Positions 12,946 through 27,431 of a stretch of DNA of 64,000 nt are shown piece after piece. The position numbers and the translations under genes were made by a program. How positions within the stretch are numbered: position 1 is the first letter of the stretch; every line of letters starts with the position of its first letter. The notes beneath the pieces were generated by a model, which was not told the DNA's origin, did not search any database, and worked only from the letters and a program-made list of their open reading frames with translations. The stretch is from the NCBI GenBank assembly GCA_008360975.2, contig CM039183.1, positions 78,900,350-78,964,349 on the forward strand, read 5' to 3'. The DNA comes from Lichenostomus cassidix. Its lineage: Eukaryota > Chordata > Aves > Passeriformes > Meliphagidae.

Positions 12946-15900
12946 TGCTGTGCTACTCACTGCTTGTGTGTTACTGGGAATCTGGAAAGAATTGCCTCCT
13001 GGCTCACTAGGTTCTCACCCTCTGCTGAAGTATTTTGCTGTTCATGGTGATGGCTGTTGTTGCAGTCAGCTGTTTAACTGGGGTGAGGAGGGACCCAAAG
13101 AAGCCATTCCATTTCTGAGTGGTAGGGTTGACTGCACCCCTTAAATGTTGCACTAGATCTCTTCAGTGATGGGTAGGTTGGAAGTGCAAATATTGTTTCA
13201 GCAGTACTCTGAAGAATCTCATTATCCCAGCCCACTGAGACAAGCAGTCCCCAAGTATTCCACACGTGTGCATTAATGTCTTCGTCAGATACCAGTGTTT
13301 TAACATCTATTTCATTTTGAAATGGGTCTCATTTCAGCCAGTTGTTCAGGGTGCTGTCAAAGCCCATGTGTGAGCTGTGCTTTGCAGTGATAAATGAGTA
13401 CAACTTGTATCATAAGCAATTTATTTTTTTTTGCTTGGATCCCTTTTCAGAATGTGATGGGTGGCCTACTTTTGTGGGGATGAAATATTTTCCTGTTCTT
13501 TTGTGACATAACAGGTCTTGTCAACAGTTGCATAGTTTTTTTGGAGTAGGTGGCATTATTAGGATGGATATTATTTTGGGGATGCTGATACATCACCTCT
13601 GCATGATCTGTATTTGTCTCTTGAATATTCCTTATCTCTTGCTAATTATAGTTGGTCTTGTGGGGATCAGCTTCCTAAGTTAAATAGACCAGTGTAACAT
13701 ACAGTGTTTCTGGAGTGTGTTCAGGTGAGAGTCAATTCATGTCACCTACTTCCACGTTCACAACCCCCAGATTTTTCACAGTTCTGTGGTGGGCATATGC
13801 TAATACTGTTACCCACCCTCCTATCTGGGAGCAAACTTTTCCCTGAAAGCATGCAAGTTCCTTTCTCTTCTGTTTCCAGGCTTGTTGAGTAAACTTGTTC
13901 TTTTGTTTCTGCTTTAAGAAATGTCATTTTCCTGCTGATTGATGTATTTCTTCTGTTCTATCCATTGCGTTTTTTAAAAACAAATACAAGCTCTTCAGCA
14001 GATTCTGTGATTACTGTTATATCAGTTATCTGAAACTGAGAAGGGGAAGAGCTTTTGCAGTTTTTTTTTCTGGTTGTCTATTTTGCTTACCTAAAAAAGT
14101 CTTTCTCCATCTTTTTTTCCTTTCTTTGTCTCCTCTTCTGCCCACCTGCCAGCCCCTGAAAATTGGAAACATGAGAGGCCTTGTCTGAGCATTGGATTAA
14201 GAGCCACGAAATCCTTACTCTTTCCATGACTCATTGTGTGTGTCCTTGGGCAATCTGTTACTATTACGGATAAAAGCTGTTCATAGCACTTGGTTGAAAA
14301 ATTAAAAGCATGGTGCATGATCCAAGTAGATTATTTCAAATTTAAATCAAAGTATGGAAAAAGTGGACAGAAAAGAGAGGCTGCAGAAAATGAGTATGGG
14401 GGGAATAGTTTGTTTATGAGCTCCATAAAATGATTATGAAGGGAGATGGGTATTGCAACAAGACTGTAATTTCTGTCTTGTTGAACCCTTTGGTTCCATC
14501 GCAGTGCAAACACATGCTGTGGTAGTAAAATCTTACACATCCTTGAGTTTCAGAGCTGATAGGTTTTTATTAGAAATGAAGTGAGTAAATAAGAGTGATG
14601 GAAGAGGAGATGGTGCACTGTTCAATAGATGCACCTGCACTCCACTTCGTAAATCCAGTTCTGAGGGTTTTCTTGGGAGATTGGTTTGGTGATTGTGTTT
14701 GAATGTGTGTAAATGCCTGAGATTTTCCTGTTTGCTTAATTTTTTTACATTCAGATACTTTAAGGACTTGAACTCTTCCTCACAATTTAGAAGAAGTAAC
14801 AGAGATCTTTGGAGAGAGCAAGGCTCTGGGGCTTCTAGGCAGGGTCACCTGAAGATCAGAGAAGACAAATGGAATAATTTACCTATATTTTCCATGATTA
14901 ATCAGACATGAAAATAACTTCCAAAAGTAACAGAATATGATATGATATGATTGATATGATATGATGATATGATATAAAAGAGAAAGCTTCCTTCTGTATT
15001 TCTCATGTGACTTCTCTATATAAAGCTGAATATGGTGAAAAGCTGCCTATAGAAGATGCTGCTTTGAGAATGTGTTTGCAGGCATTTTAATACCATGTCC
15101 ATTCAGTGTTACTCACCTGACATTCCCTAGAACTTTATTTTTACTGTTTTAATGATCTGTGCATTAGCTCCCATTGCTGTGATATTGAGGATGGTAGTTT
15201 TATATTCAACAGCAACCTATCTAATCTAAGGTAGCCTTTTCATCTCCCCCAGCCTCTTGTTCATGTAACCTTGTCTCTTCCTTCTGCTCCTTTGGCATTA
15301 TCCAGTGACTATGCAGCTGTGCCAACACAGTGGGGAGGAAATTTGCAAGACCATTTGCTTATTGCTTAACTTTCCCCTGAAGAAATGCATTGGTGAAAGC
15401 TGCTGGACCCTTGAAAAATCTTTCATATTTCATTTGGTGAGGAAATAAGGCTGTGCTTGGAATGAGTGTTTGAATTATTAAATACCTATGTTTGGGTTTT
15501 TTCCTGTTTTTGAATAGTCATAGTTAATTGAGAAGAAGGATATCAGGCTTCTGAGATTCAGCATCTTCTGGTGATGGCACCATATGCAAAAGGTCATTGT
15601 TTCAAAAGGTCAGTCCTACCCCTGCAGTGGAAGTTGCTGTTCTCATGCCAGTGAGTGGGGTCAGTCTGACCTCTGCTTGAGAGTTAACTTGCATTTCCTA
15701 CTGTTGCTCCTCTTTTGACATGCTGGGATAGGAATCTGATGAAGAGACTGGTTCAGAAAGGGTTTAGCTCTGGATTCTATACTGTCAGATGTTTGTCCTA
15801 GTTTTTGTGATCAGTTTTTACCCCATAGTCTTGCAGTAACTGGTGTGATTTATAGCTGGGGCCACATGAAATTCTTGTTTCATTAAATTTAGTCCCTTTA

Positions 15901-18900
15901 CTGCAGATAACATCACATATCATCAATGAGTCAAGCTCCATCTGAAGATCTCCCTGGTTGCTTGTACAACCCTTCATTTTGGAAGGCCAATTCATTTTCT
16001 TGCAATGCCTTCAGAAATTACCATTAATTGATGCATTTATAAAAATTTTCCAATTCTGTCCTGATGAAGAGTAAGTATTTAAAATTGTTTGATGCCTGTC
16101 AGGGGCAGGAATCCATAAGCTATTTATGAGTCTAGATTTGACTCACATAAGCACTTCACCACATGAATAATTGCCTCCCTTGGACAATAGAGGTGTTCCA
16201 ATGTGTGTACAGAATCAATGATCCAGGACAAAGGTCAGCTTCCAAATAACTGTGTTATTATTGATGAAATCATTAGAATCAAAAGGACGAGAGAATTTGT
16301 CTCAGGTCAAAATTGTTTTCTTCAGTATTGTTTGCAAAGAGAATTCTCTGTCATCAGCTGTTTTAAAATCTTTTTTACTGTCTTGCTAATTTAATAGACT
16401 TTTCTCTCATGGGTGACTACTGACAACAAATACTTAGAAAGGATGCAATTTAAATGCACTGAAGTCAAAGTTAATTGCATTAAACCTTCTTAAAATGCAA
16501 GAATCATATAATACCAGGAAAATAAACATCTAGCATGCTGAAATTACATTACAACATTCCTTCTCTCAGTTGTTCTACAGGCAAGCTTTTTCATAATGAA
16601 AGACATAGGAGACTTCAGTATAGTCTAGACAACCAGTCTAATTTCCTAGGATATTCTCAGTCTAACTTTTGACTTTTGAGGTTCAGTCATGCTGAGAGTT
16701 CCCAGAGCTGAGGTCTCATGCTGCCCATGGAGAGTCTTGTTGGTATCTCCAAAGTTAAGTTTTATTTATTTTGTACATCATATCCTACTCTTAAAAGAAA
16801 CCATCATGGAATATGGCAATAAACAAAGTAATAATAAATGTCATACATCTTGCAACACCTACTACTCCATATATCTTTGCTTTTAAAACTATTTGCTTTA
16901 TTTACTTTTACTGTTATATGAAATAGGTAGTATATTTTGATGCAAAGAGGTTTAACTTGCAAGATTGATGTTTCAGCACAGTCTGCTTTAAAAAAAAACA
17001 ATTGAAAGCTTTTATCTCAATTATCTTATTGTTTAAGGAAAAATATTCTAAAAATGGTAAATAGTGTATTTTCTGTATTATATGAAACTTCAAGGTCAGT
17101 GACTGTTCTTTTTATGAAGAAAACATCTGTTTTCATGAGTTTGAGCCTTAAAATGGACGGTTTCAGCTTTTGTTCTGACTGCAGCTGGCAAAACAATGTG
17201 CTCAATCCCTACAAATAAAAATCAGTTTGACCTAGTAATGGCTGTAGGGATCTTAGAGGCCAGAAATCCACACTATAAAAATACCTGCTATAATATAGGA
17301 GCTCAAATCTCACTGAGAGTTGCCTTAAACTCCTACATCCTTTAGAGGCTTTGGAAACGTTTTATAACCCAACCAGTATTAAGCAGTGTTTATTGAATGC
17401 CTGGCCATTTAATAGGCATCATGAGATTGTACAGGAACGGGATGACCTGGGACCAAAGGACAGCCCTGCTCAGGCTCTGTCCCCCTGAATGAATCACAGT
17501 AGGAAAAGACGTTTTCCTAAATATCCCTTGGTTGCTGTGATTTTGTGTTTTCTTTTATGTGTCTCTCTATTTCACAGGATATAAATGAATCTATATTTAT
17601 ATATTTTTTCCTTCATCTTCTTGGTTTGCACTTTTATTGCAGCCATATCATCTTCTAAACACCTGTTCCTGTTTTAACTCAGTCTTAATCTCTTGCCAAA
17701 AGCTGAACTCTGGGAGGAATGCAGTAGTCCCAATAAGGTGTTAAAAATAAAATAGTAGTTGATACTTAAATACCCATTTATATACACAAACAAATTAATC
17801 CTCATACCTCATGCAGGGCGGTATTTATTCTCATTCCAGTTTTAACTGCCAGGAAGCAAAGAGAGAATTTAAGCAGCTAATTTTTAAAACTTGCCTTTTT
17901 TTTCGTAAAGTTTTCAAAAGATAACCTAATGAAGACATCTGTTCAACCTGTCTAGTTTCAAAGTGTTACATAACAGTGCTACATTCTCCTTTAATCTGCT
18001 CTACCATTTTCTTTAGAGTTTTGGTAGACTGTTCGGATTGCATGTAAAAATAAATATTGCATGTAAATGTGAGCGTATAACCAAATACCTCTCAATAAAA
18101 GATATAATTTATTTCTATTCTCTAATGCATCCATTCTATGTCGTGCATATGTCAGGTAGTGTTCGGGTTTGGTATGTTGAGAAATGGATGTGCACACAGG
18201 AGATGGCCACATCTGACACAGTGGCAACTTTGCACACATGACAAGATACCCCAGAAGTTTCAATGTGACGTCACAGTTGACCTGCTCCTGTAGCATTTGC
18301 CAAGGGAGACTCATAGAATCCCAGTTTACGTCTGTGTACTGGTTTCTGTGACATAACTAGCTACAAACATTGCAGGAAATGCAGAGGATAGACAATTTCC
18401 TGGCTTTCAGGGTTTGGTAGATTTTAGATAAAAATGTAACAGTTTGGAGACGAAAGCAAAATTAAACTGCAATTATGCCCTCCAGGCTATCAGCAAGTAG
18501 AGTATTAACCAGAAGTGGTTGGCTTGTTACCTTGTGGCCTCTTTGTTTGTAAAGCACCTTACCACAGTAATTTTTAATAAATCTTTTCCTGACAATCTGT
18601 TTGAAGACAGAGCAGGTGACCTCTGGTACTGCTCTATAATTTCTTGTGTCAGTTTTACCAGTCTATTGAGTTTTCTAAGGCATTTCAGTGTAAGAGGTGA
18701 GAAGGTTGTCTTATGACTGGCCTCAAACTGACTCTGAAAGGTGCCTAAATTTGGACAAAGAGAGAAAGACTGATTTTCATTAAATTAAAATTCAAAGATG
18801 CATTGACCTACAGCATTAATATCTAATGTCTCTGGTGTCTTGCCAGTGCTGAATCCTGGAGATAACTGTATTGCTGTTACACTGGGAATTATGGTGAGTG

Positions 18901-21900
18901 TGAGGGAAATCCAAATAATTTCTTTAGTTGATGTTTGTGTGATAGCCTTGGTAATCCATCCCAATTACTTCTTTTTTATTTAGTGCAAATGCTTGCCTAC
19001 ACTTCCGTTTTTAGCAAGATATGCTTCTTTCTCCTCCTTTCTCTTTAGGTTTCTGGTTCAGTTCCTTGTTCTCTTTAGCTTTCCACCATGTTTCTTCTAA
19101 ACCTGAAATAATCTTAGCCTGCTGTTTTTCTCCTATAAAGGGCAAGGCAGTTGATGGGAGAAAAAAATAAGAAACACAAGCAAAAAACAGTCATCTCCAG
19201 CCAGGCCCTGAAGGGGATTTTGGCTTCTAGATTCTACCTGGTGGTGCAGCTGGGAAGGAAAAAAAAACCCCAACTATTTTTGTAGTAATCTTGCTTTTCC
19301 TGGAGAAACTGTGAGCAAGACTTTATCTCCTACTGCAGTATATCTGACACAGTACAGTCTGGAGGTAAATCCTGATGAAAGGTGGGTTGTGTGGGTTCAA
19401 GGGAGAAGGATTGATTAGAGTCAGAAAAAAATTGTTAGGGGTGGTGCTTAAAAATAGAAGAAAGACAATTTGAGTTACTGTGGTGAATGGTTCAATAATA
19501 GGGAATAATAGAGAAAATGTTTGTTTATGGTAAAGGGATCATTTGAGCTGGAAAACTAAACTGGTAATAGAAGACTATATTATTCATTTTTCTGGTTTGG
19601 ATGATGCAGCACATTAAAGTCACCTTTCTGTTTTAGAGTGTGCTACAGTACTTTATGGCTAAAAGGGGAGGAAAATGAGACATTTGCTAGCTTAGAATTC
19701 AGCTGTGTTACTGTGTAGTAAAGACCTAAAACCAGTTCTTCTCTTTCACATATGTTAGCACTTCCCTCTTTTGAAGGCGTAATAGGATTGAAATCCAAAA
19801 CGAGGGTATTTTGGTGAGATAGGACACTTCATAAATTTTGTTGCAGTGAGTACTACCTAAGGGCATCTAATTGAGAGCAACAGCCATGCAAATGACCAGA
19901 ACATCACACATCTGGGTAAGCCAGCATCTAATCAAAGATGTAAGTGCATAGTGTGCTGTTATCTCACACCTGATGTACCATATGTTATCAGCTCAATTTT
20001 GAGCAAGGAGATTCACTGTTAAAGAGAGACTATGTGGCCACTTAGCTGACCCTATTTATTCTCTCTGGAATTAGGTACAATCCACTTGCTTCATGGTCAA
20101 CAAAATAAATACATATAATTCTCTGTTTAGACCTTTCTTTTATAAGACACCAGACTATTCACAATGCTTTGTTCAGGGCTTGTTTAATTTTCTTCTTCAT
20201 TGCTGAAATACCATAAGAGGTGCAGTTGTTGAATGCCACAGCAGCAACAGCAGTGTGTAAGTTCTTTCCCATTCTGGGGAAGATACAGCCATATACTGTT
20301 GATTCTGATCAGTTGAAACAGGTTCCCAAGAGTGCAAAGCAGTTTAGTGGCATGAGAACTGCAAAAACAGAGCAAGGGCTTAGAGTGCCATGGCTTTCGG
20401 GGAATTTTGAAGGACCGGGTCCTGCTGTGACAGCAGACTGTGAGTGCAAGTGTGGAATGGCCCACTGGAGTGCAGGGCTTGGAAAGGGTGGCAGACTCAC
20501 CTTCCTCCAGTTCAGCCTCGCGCCACACCTTTCGGCAAGGCTAAGAAGTTTTTAGAAGCTGCATCATATATTTCAGTTTGGGTAGCCAAGCATGAATTTC
20601 TTCATGTCTAGCTTTAGGATACAGTGAGCATGCGGTAAATTGACACAGCTGTTTGCAGTGCCTCGTTTGTTTCAGGTTAACCTGTGTTTCACAACTGCCC
20701 ATGCATGTATGTGCTTAGAGAAATGTCTTTTCTACAGCAGTTTAAAACCACCTGATGCAGAAACATATGTGCTGCTCTGATTGCCTGATTAGCTTGAAGT
20801 TTGATTCACTACTGTAAAAACCAAACATCATCTGGTGTTGACTAAGAAAATCCTGAATTGCATGGGGTTTGTAGCTCAGTTCGCTTTGTATCAGTAATTG
20901 CAATGCAGTGTTAGTACCGAGTTACATCCCCCATTATGGTTCAGATTCAAGACAGTATATGTAAGACTAGCAAAGGTAAATAATTCTGCTATTTCTGTGC
21001 CTGTCTTAATGATGGGTACTACAAGAAGTAACGTCTGCAGTGGAAATAAAAATAGTGTAGGCTAATGAGGAAGGCTTGGCAGAAAACAAAATAAAGCCAT
21101 GAAGTTTTGGGGCTTCTAGATGTAAAGAAACAGAAGATTAATAGCCATCTCATCCTGAAAGAAAACAAACCCAAAAAGCCTTTTCCTTTTTTTCACACGA
21201 AGAACTACTTGATCTAAAATTTTAAAGAATTGCTTATCTTCATATCAAATAAAAATATGCAGAGATTTGTTTTCCACTGTTTTTGCAACTGCCTGTTGTT
21301 TTCTTTTTAAAGCTTTGGCAAGTTTCAGCATGCAACTGTTAACAATAGCAAAGTGATAGCTTGCAATGCTCATGCACAGCCTGATATTTTGGAGGAATCT
21401 CTTGCTTTTTCTCATTTATCTCTGTCACATTTCAAATCTAATTATAGAAAATTAATACTTTAGGAAGGATTAGGTTGAAAGAATGCATGCTGATTTATAG
21501 ATGGGTTTATTTCTAAAATCCTGGAGGTACATTACCAGATTGAGAAATCACATTTTAAGAAGGAAACCTTGCTTTGGCTGAAATTAATTCCACTAGAAAC
21601 TGAATGAAAGTAATGCAATTCTCTTTTTGGCTGGTATTTTTGGTTATATTTCACATTTTCTCCAGCTTGGACAGAAGAAGAAGTGATTTATTGGAGTGGT
21701 GTTCTAATCAATTCCTTCCTGCACTGAAGACTGGAAAGCCCACAGATGTACACTGCCTTTCACACTGTACAGCAAAGGACCTACCTTTCTCCAGCCTTCT
21801 CCTAGAAGTTCTGGGGAATTTGACTCTTCAGATGATAGGTCTGCTGAAGCCAGGTTCTTCCCAGCTTTCACTGCCATCTCTGTTTCTCTGCTTCTGTGGT

Positions 21901-23008
21901 AGCATAGCACTGACAAAAATTACATTTCGTCTAAGACCTTAAAGCTGTTTGAAGCACATACGCATTGAGATGTGAAATTCCCTGCGGATATATCTGCTAA
22001 AGAATGACCCCAATCTCCTGTGGAGTGGGTGACGGAAGAGTCCTTCACAGAATGTCCCCTCCTCCACACCCGAATCTGAGCTCTGCAGGGGTTAGTGGGT
22101 CAGACTGCAAAGCTGCCATTCCACATACCTTTATTCTTCAACCCAGTTTGCAGGGTTTAAGTTTGTCAGGATAGCATGGTTCCACAATCTTTGCTTCTGT
22201 TGTCTTCATTATTGCCTCCGTGACACAGTCCTCTGTGGCGCAGTGCTGCTGTGTTTGGCTGACGGAGTGTTCTGGATATATTTTAGTTTCTGTCTCCTTT
22301 GGAATTCAAGCATGATAGTGACAGTCATGAAGGCCTTTAGATTGACCCTATACATTAGTTTTGTTATTTGATTAAATATTTGAAACTTGACTTGTACAAC
22401 TGTATCTGTTCTGTCAATCTGTAATATTGTAGTATTGTTTCAGTGACCTTTTCAAGGTACTGATATTCCTCTAGAGATATTTTTGTTCAAAAATTTTTGT
22501 TTTCTGTAGTAAAATATTTAAGACTTGTGGTATGAAGTTATGGTGCTATGAGCACAGGCTGATGTTTCCTTGGTTAACTTGGACCAAAAATGCAAAGGAA
22601 GGGTAATTAGATAAAACACTTTTTCATGTTCTAGTGTATACGCAAAACCAGACTTCTCACTACATGGCTTTTGAAGCATGTTGGGAAACTTTCCCTGTGT
22701 GAGAGAACCTGAAAACAGTTGTTGTTGACATGTTGTGTTAAGGGGTTGCCATTGATGGGCTGTGGAGGGAATATTAGAGCAGCTAAATCTACTGACATGA
22801 CCTCTGTGCCATAGGAGAAATAAGCAGCCAGTGACCCAAGGTTCAACTATTTTAACAAGAGCCTGGAGTACAGAAAAAACCAAGAACTAAACATCAGTGT
22901 AACACAGGACAGCTTTGCTGCTGCAGTGTAGCCAGTGAGTTTGCAGGCTATCAGGAGGCCCTCTTGGTGCAAGTAAATACTATACTGTCAAAGTAGGGTC
23001 ATTTCAAT
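12946..23008. other. Unique non-coding sequence
   Basis: About 10 kb with no gene or larger repeat that I can support. It contains a short ATATG/ATGAT microsatellite (annotated separately) and small A-runs such as 16989-16998 and 19259-19267. On the minus strand near 20485-20540 there is a small CpG-containing patch followed by a good splice-donor sequence (see findings). Open frames are all under about 115 codons, with random-looking translations. Confidence 0.6.
14935..14976. repeat. Imperfect ATATG/ATGAT microsatellite
   Basis: Five-base units of the type 'atatg' and 'atgat' follow one another with small interruptions over about 42 bases. It is a short simple-sequence repeat that is probably variable in length. 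No function is implied. Confidence 0.9.
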
Positions 23009-23066
23009 AATTGATGGGTTCAATCATCTTGGAAGTCTTTTCCAACCATAATGATTCTATGATTCT
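23009..23066 (+). mobile_element. CR1 LINE, short 3' end
   Basis: The last 58 bases of a sense-oriented CR1. The segment reads 'ttgatgggttcaatcatctt', then 'ggaagtcttttccaacca', and ends in the diagnostic terminal repeat 'atgattctatgattct'. Only the extreme 3' tail is present, as expected of strong 5' truncation during CR1 insertion. Confidence 0.85.
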
Positions 23067-25542
23067 CTCTCTGGTTCCTCTCATTCTGCTAGTAGTGAAC
23101 ATGCTGCTTTTTTCTCCAATTTCCTCTAAAAATTCCTTTGCTCTCCCCAAAAGCCACCCCAGAGATAATAATATGCAACAGCTTGGTAACATTCAAGTCT
23201 GGAAAAGACAGCTGCTTTTTTATGGGTCTCTGGATTCAGTGGGAACAAGTGTAAATATAGTGCAGTTAATGTTCTCTCACGTCTCTGCTCATCTAATGCC
23301 ATCTGCTTTGTGTCCATTCATTCACACTGGTGCCAAAATGTATTTCTGGAACAGATTATTTGTGCATCAGCAGACTTGATCCCACATAGTTAGGTGAGAA
23401 CAAATATATAAACTGTATGGTGTGGGCAGGCAGGTGAACTCTTGAGATTTAATGTGGCTATTTATAATCAGCCATTGCCAATAGCTGCTAATCCACAGGG
23501 TAATGGTAACAGTTATAAATTGTCACTGCTTCTGGTGGTGGTGCAGGAATGGAAGGAGCACTCTTTCCCCTCTGGGAAAGGCATTGTTCCGTTGACTCCT
23601 CTGTCCCATTTCAGCAACACCAAACTTCTTGCAGAGTTTATCAGAAATCAAATATTTATAGAGCTGGGACCTAAACATGGTGCAGATGCTTTAATCCTCC
23701 CATTCGTTGATCTGTCTTTATTTTACAGGAGTGAGAAATGTGTCAGGCCAGGGTTATGGCCTTCTCTGTCTGTTTATGCATGTTGTCCTTGGAGTGGTAT
23801 CAGTGCATTATTAAATATGGGGATAAGGGATATGTAGGTTGTTATATTCACAAAACATGTTTATATCACTTTCTCTGAGTCTTTTTTTGAGGTGGAACTG
23901 TATTCTGTGTACAGGGCATCTTGACTGCACTATAATTGCAACCACACAAGCAGCTGTACTGGCTGTAGTTATTAAATCTTAAACCATAACACTTAGCACT
24001 AGCCTTAACTTTTGTGGCAACATAAATCTGGATGTGAATCAGACTGGTCTGAGGTTTTGGGTATATGTTATCTTTCAAATCCAGCTGTATATGTGGAAAA
24101 AACCACTATTATCTGCTTTTCACTCTCCTTTCCATCAGAGATTAGTCTCTCTCTCTCTCTATGATCTGCCAACAGAATTGTTTGTGCAAGCCCTCCCTTT
24201 CTTGTTTCTAGGATAAATCCATCCATTTAGTGCAGACCAGAGGCCCGAGTTTGGTGTATCGGTCTGATTTCACCAAGCACTAGGTAGAAACCTTGAAGTG
24301 GTCTTTCTGGGGGAGAGGGGAATGGTAACTTGCAGCAGAGGGACACCATGGGCCTGGAGATTAATATCATCCAGCATAGCTGGATCTAGGAGCAGAGGTC
24401 TGCCCATAACTGTCCTTGTCTTTTTGGGAAGGTTATTCTCTTCCTGTGCACATGGATGGTATGGCATTGCTTGATTACCTGTCAGCCTTGAGTGGAAATA
24501 AATACAGCATTTGATGTTGATTGTAGGCTGTAGCCTTGCTGGTGTGTAATCAACGTTTTCTCTGCAGTCATTTCATCACGCCTGATTTCACACTAGCACA
24601 TGGGGAGGATCAAAGCCTGGGTATCTGTCTATGTACAAACTGTCTGGTTGCAGTAGTTATGATTTAAGATAGCCATGTAAGTTGTATTTTTCTAAAACAC
24701 AATGTGGCATTATGAACTGTGCGTGGTAGTGCTTAAAAATTGCTCTAATGTTCAAAGAAGACTACAGTAAAATGTCTTTTATACATTTAAGCTCCAGGTT
24801 TGAGCCTGGTGGTGTTTTATTCTTCATTGTGCAATAAAAAAAAACCCACAGCAGTCATATTTCAGGAAGCACTCAGAGATTTAATAGGTTCATTTTCTTC
24901 TGCTGAAATCAAAGCATACATAACTACTTTCAACCCGCTATTTTCCTTTATAATTATGCAGGAGTAAACAGAAGTACAATTCCTCTCTAAAACTGAAGAG
25001 AAATTCTCTATCTTCTACATACTTTCATTGAGCTCTTAGGAGAGACATAGGTATTAGAAATTCTGCATTGTCAGTTTTGAGAGACATACATAGGGATTTT
25101 TATGTACCACTCACTTGGACTCCTTTAAAGAGAAAAATGTAACAGTTTCAAAGCTTGTGCTACAACATGGGAATGCAACTTTTGACATATTATTTCCTGT
25201 ATTGTGGAAGTAGGGATCTGGCTCCTGTTCTGGTTCTTGCAGCTGATTCAAAGATTGAACTGCTTTTTCCTTGCTTAACTGATTTGCAGATCGCATTTCT
25301 TTAAAATATATTGTTTAGCTGCCTTTATCATGCTCCTGCTTCTCTTAGAGCAGTCATTTGCTCTACCTGCTCACTCAGTGTTAGCACTTGGTAGAACAGA
25401 TTTCTTTTCACTAGCTTCAGCCATCTGGAATCACCTCCTGTTTGGTCCTAAGTTCGTTAGGTCTCCATAGTTTTTAAAATATTTTCTGAAGTTACAACTG
25501 TTTTCTTTCAGCTTTTACTCCTTGGTGTTTTGGCATATTTTG
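23067..25542. other. Unique non-coding sequence
   Basis: No gene or repeat family recognised. It contains a short TC dinucleotide run (24146-24160) and an A-run ending in CCC (24836-24847). Open frames reach 131 codons (23442-23837, plus strand) without a recognisable product. Confidence 0.55.
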
Positions 25543-25624
25543 CTAGACCAGGTTGCTCATAGCAAGTGGGATTTGAACTAGATGATCTTTGTGGTATCTT
25601 CCACTCCAAAGCATTCTATGATTT
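25543..25624 (+). mobile_element. CR1 LINE 3' end with an inverted 5' piece
   Basis: The part from about 25569 is a sense CR1 tail: 'tgggatttgaactagatgat', then 'cttccactcc', ending in 'gcattctatgatttt'. Immediately upstream, 25543-25558 reads 'ctagaccaggttgctc', which is the antisense form of a CR1 phrase. The same word occurs in the antisense CR1 at 27517-27532. In an intact sense copy this spot would hold the reverse complement, so the 16-base block looks locally inverted. Confidence 0.75.
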
Positions 25625-27431
25625 TCCTGAGAAAGCCAAGGGAGGACAGCTTCTAAAATTGAACATCACAACCTGGATTTCTTAACTTGTCCTGACTCCA
25701 GGAGATTTTAACAAAGTTGCTGCTGCTTTATTGTTTACTGGAAGAGTGATTTTTTTAAGGTACATCTATTGTTCATGTGTCTGTAGTGCTCTGGTGCTCC
25801 TTCTGTATTGATATCTCTTAAAATACTTGAAAATGTGGAGTTTATGTTTGTTCATTATCCAGAGGTCTTACCAGCTTCTGTCTCTGTGGAAACTAATGGG
25901 ATAGAGGGCTGAGATGCACTTGATACTCTGTGACAGAGTAAGATTAAAATCTGCAGAAATAATTGAGAGGAAATGAAAAAACAATGTATCCTGTCATAGA
26001 AGTATGGATGATAGAGTACATAAATTGTTCCTTATACTGACTATCCTGAGTGCTTTAAGAAGGGGACATTGTGCTGAGGTAAGGTCAATAAAAAAACTGA
26101 TTGGAGAACTGACTTTTATTCTGAATTTAGTGATAAACCTTACTTTGTAGATGAGATAACTGTTTGGCACATTATTTTTCTTTCAAAATGCAATTGTAGC
26201 ACTGAAATACTGGATGTGCAGACTTTGCTGAAAGCGTTGCTACTAAAGCTGGAAGAGGCCAGTTGTTGTCTGGCAGGGAAAGTATCCTAATAGATGGAAA
26301 ACTGGGGGAGAACCACTTAATCCCATTTCCCCGACCTATAATAATTCATTTATTATGTAGAACATATAGTTTACTGCTGTTTAGAGATCCAACTGCATCT
26401 ATAGTAACAGCATAAGAAAGGAATATTTTATATGCTTCATATTGAACTTCAGATAGGATGAAATTTCATAAGTGGTTTAGTTTCAGTTGATTTTGTTCTC
26501 AAGTGTTTTCATGGGTTGCAGGTGTTTTTTTAAATGGCTTATGATTTCCATGTGTTATCATTTTTTTTGTTGTTGGCTATGTCAGATATAGGGATGATCT
26601 AATGTGCTCTTTTCATTCACATCAGTAGTAAATATAAACACAGACAGTGATAAATTATTCCTTTTGTTGCTTTTCACTTTATTGGGCAGTAGGAGAGCCT
26701 AGCAGTCTAGGGAAACATTATGTTGCAAATAACCCTCTCAAAGGAGAGGAAAAGTGTATTTCATGCATTATAAAATATAGCAAGCAGTCAAATTAAACAA
26801 ATATATCTACTATAATGGCACTTCAAAACTATGCAGGAAAGGAGTCTGCAATCTCAGGTAGAAAAATCTGCTTAAAATTTTGAGTCTTGTGTACTGAGAT
26901 GGTTGTTGCTTTTCTTAATTTTTCTATTTTTTCTTTGCAATGCAAGGACAATTCTCCCACATTGTTAAAGTCAATGTGGGTTTTGTCTTTGATTTGACTG
27001 ATGCCAGGGTTTCATCCCTAGCCTGTATAACTTAGGAGTTTTCCACAGAGGTAAGATTGTACATTTGCTAATAATGATGTATCTGTCTTTATTCATCTGA
27101 GCAACTAAATCATGAGAAAGGTGACAACCATATTGATTTTGCTTTAATTTTTTGTCTTGGAGGGTGGGAATCTTTGGCATAGTGGATAAATTTCCCTGCA
27201 TGATGAGTAGTCTCTGGCTTTTACAACACCCGTTGGTTGAGATGACAGAAATGATTTTGATGTAGCAGCTTGCTGCTGGAAAATGGTGATGGAGCTGAAT
27301 TGGAACACTCTGTGGAAATGTATCAATGTGATGAGATTTTCATGGGAAAGCAGGCCGACTTCCACACTGGCCAGCCAGCTGTTTGCCTACCAGCTTTGCC
27401 TATAGACATGACTGAAAATGTACTTTGAATT
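25625..27431. other. Unique AT-rich non-coding sequence
   Basis: Nothing recognisable. Open frames are below 80 codons and there is no repeat family that I can name. Confidence 0.55.

Noticed and set aside
16500..16530. Possible CR1 end ('gaatcatataataccagg')
   Set aside because: Only a few words resemble CR1 and no further CR1 sequence follows.
22226..22267. Imperfect inverted repeat CTCCGT...ACGGAG with ACACAG...CTGTGT
   Set aside because: The stems are short and asymmetrically spaced, within chance expectation.
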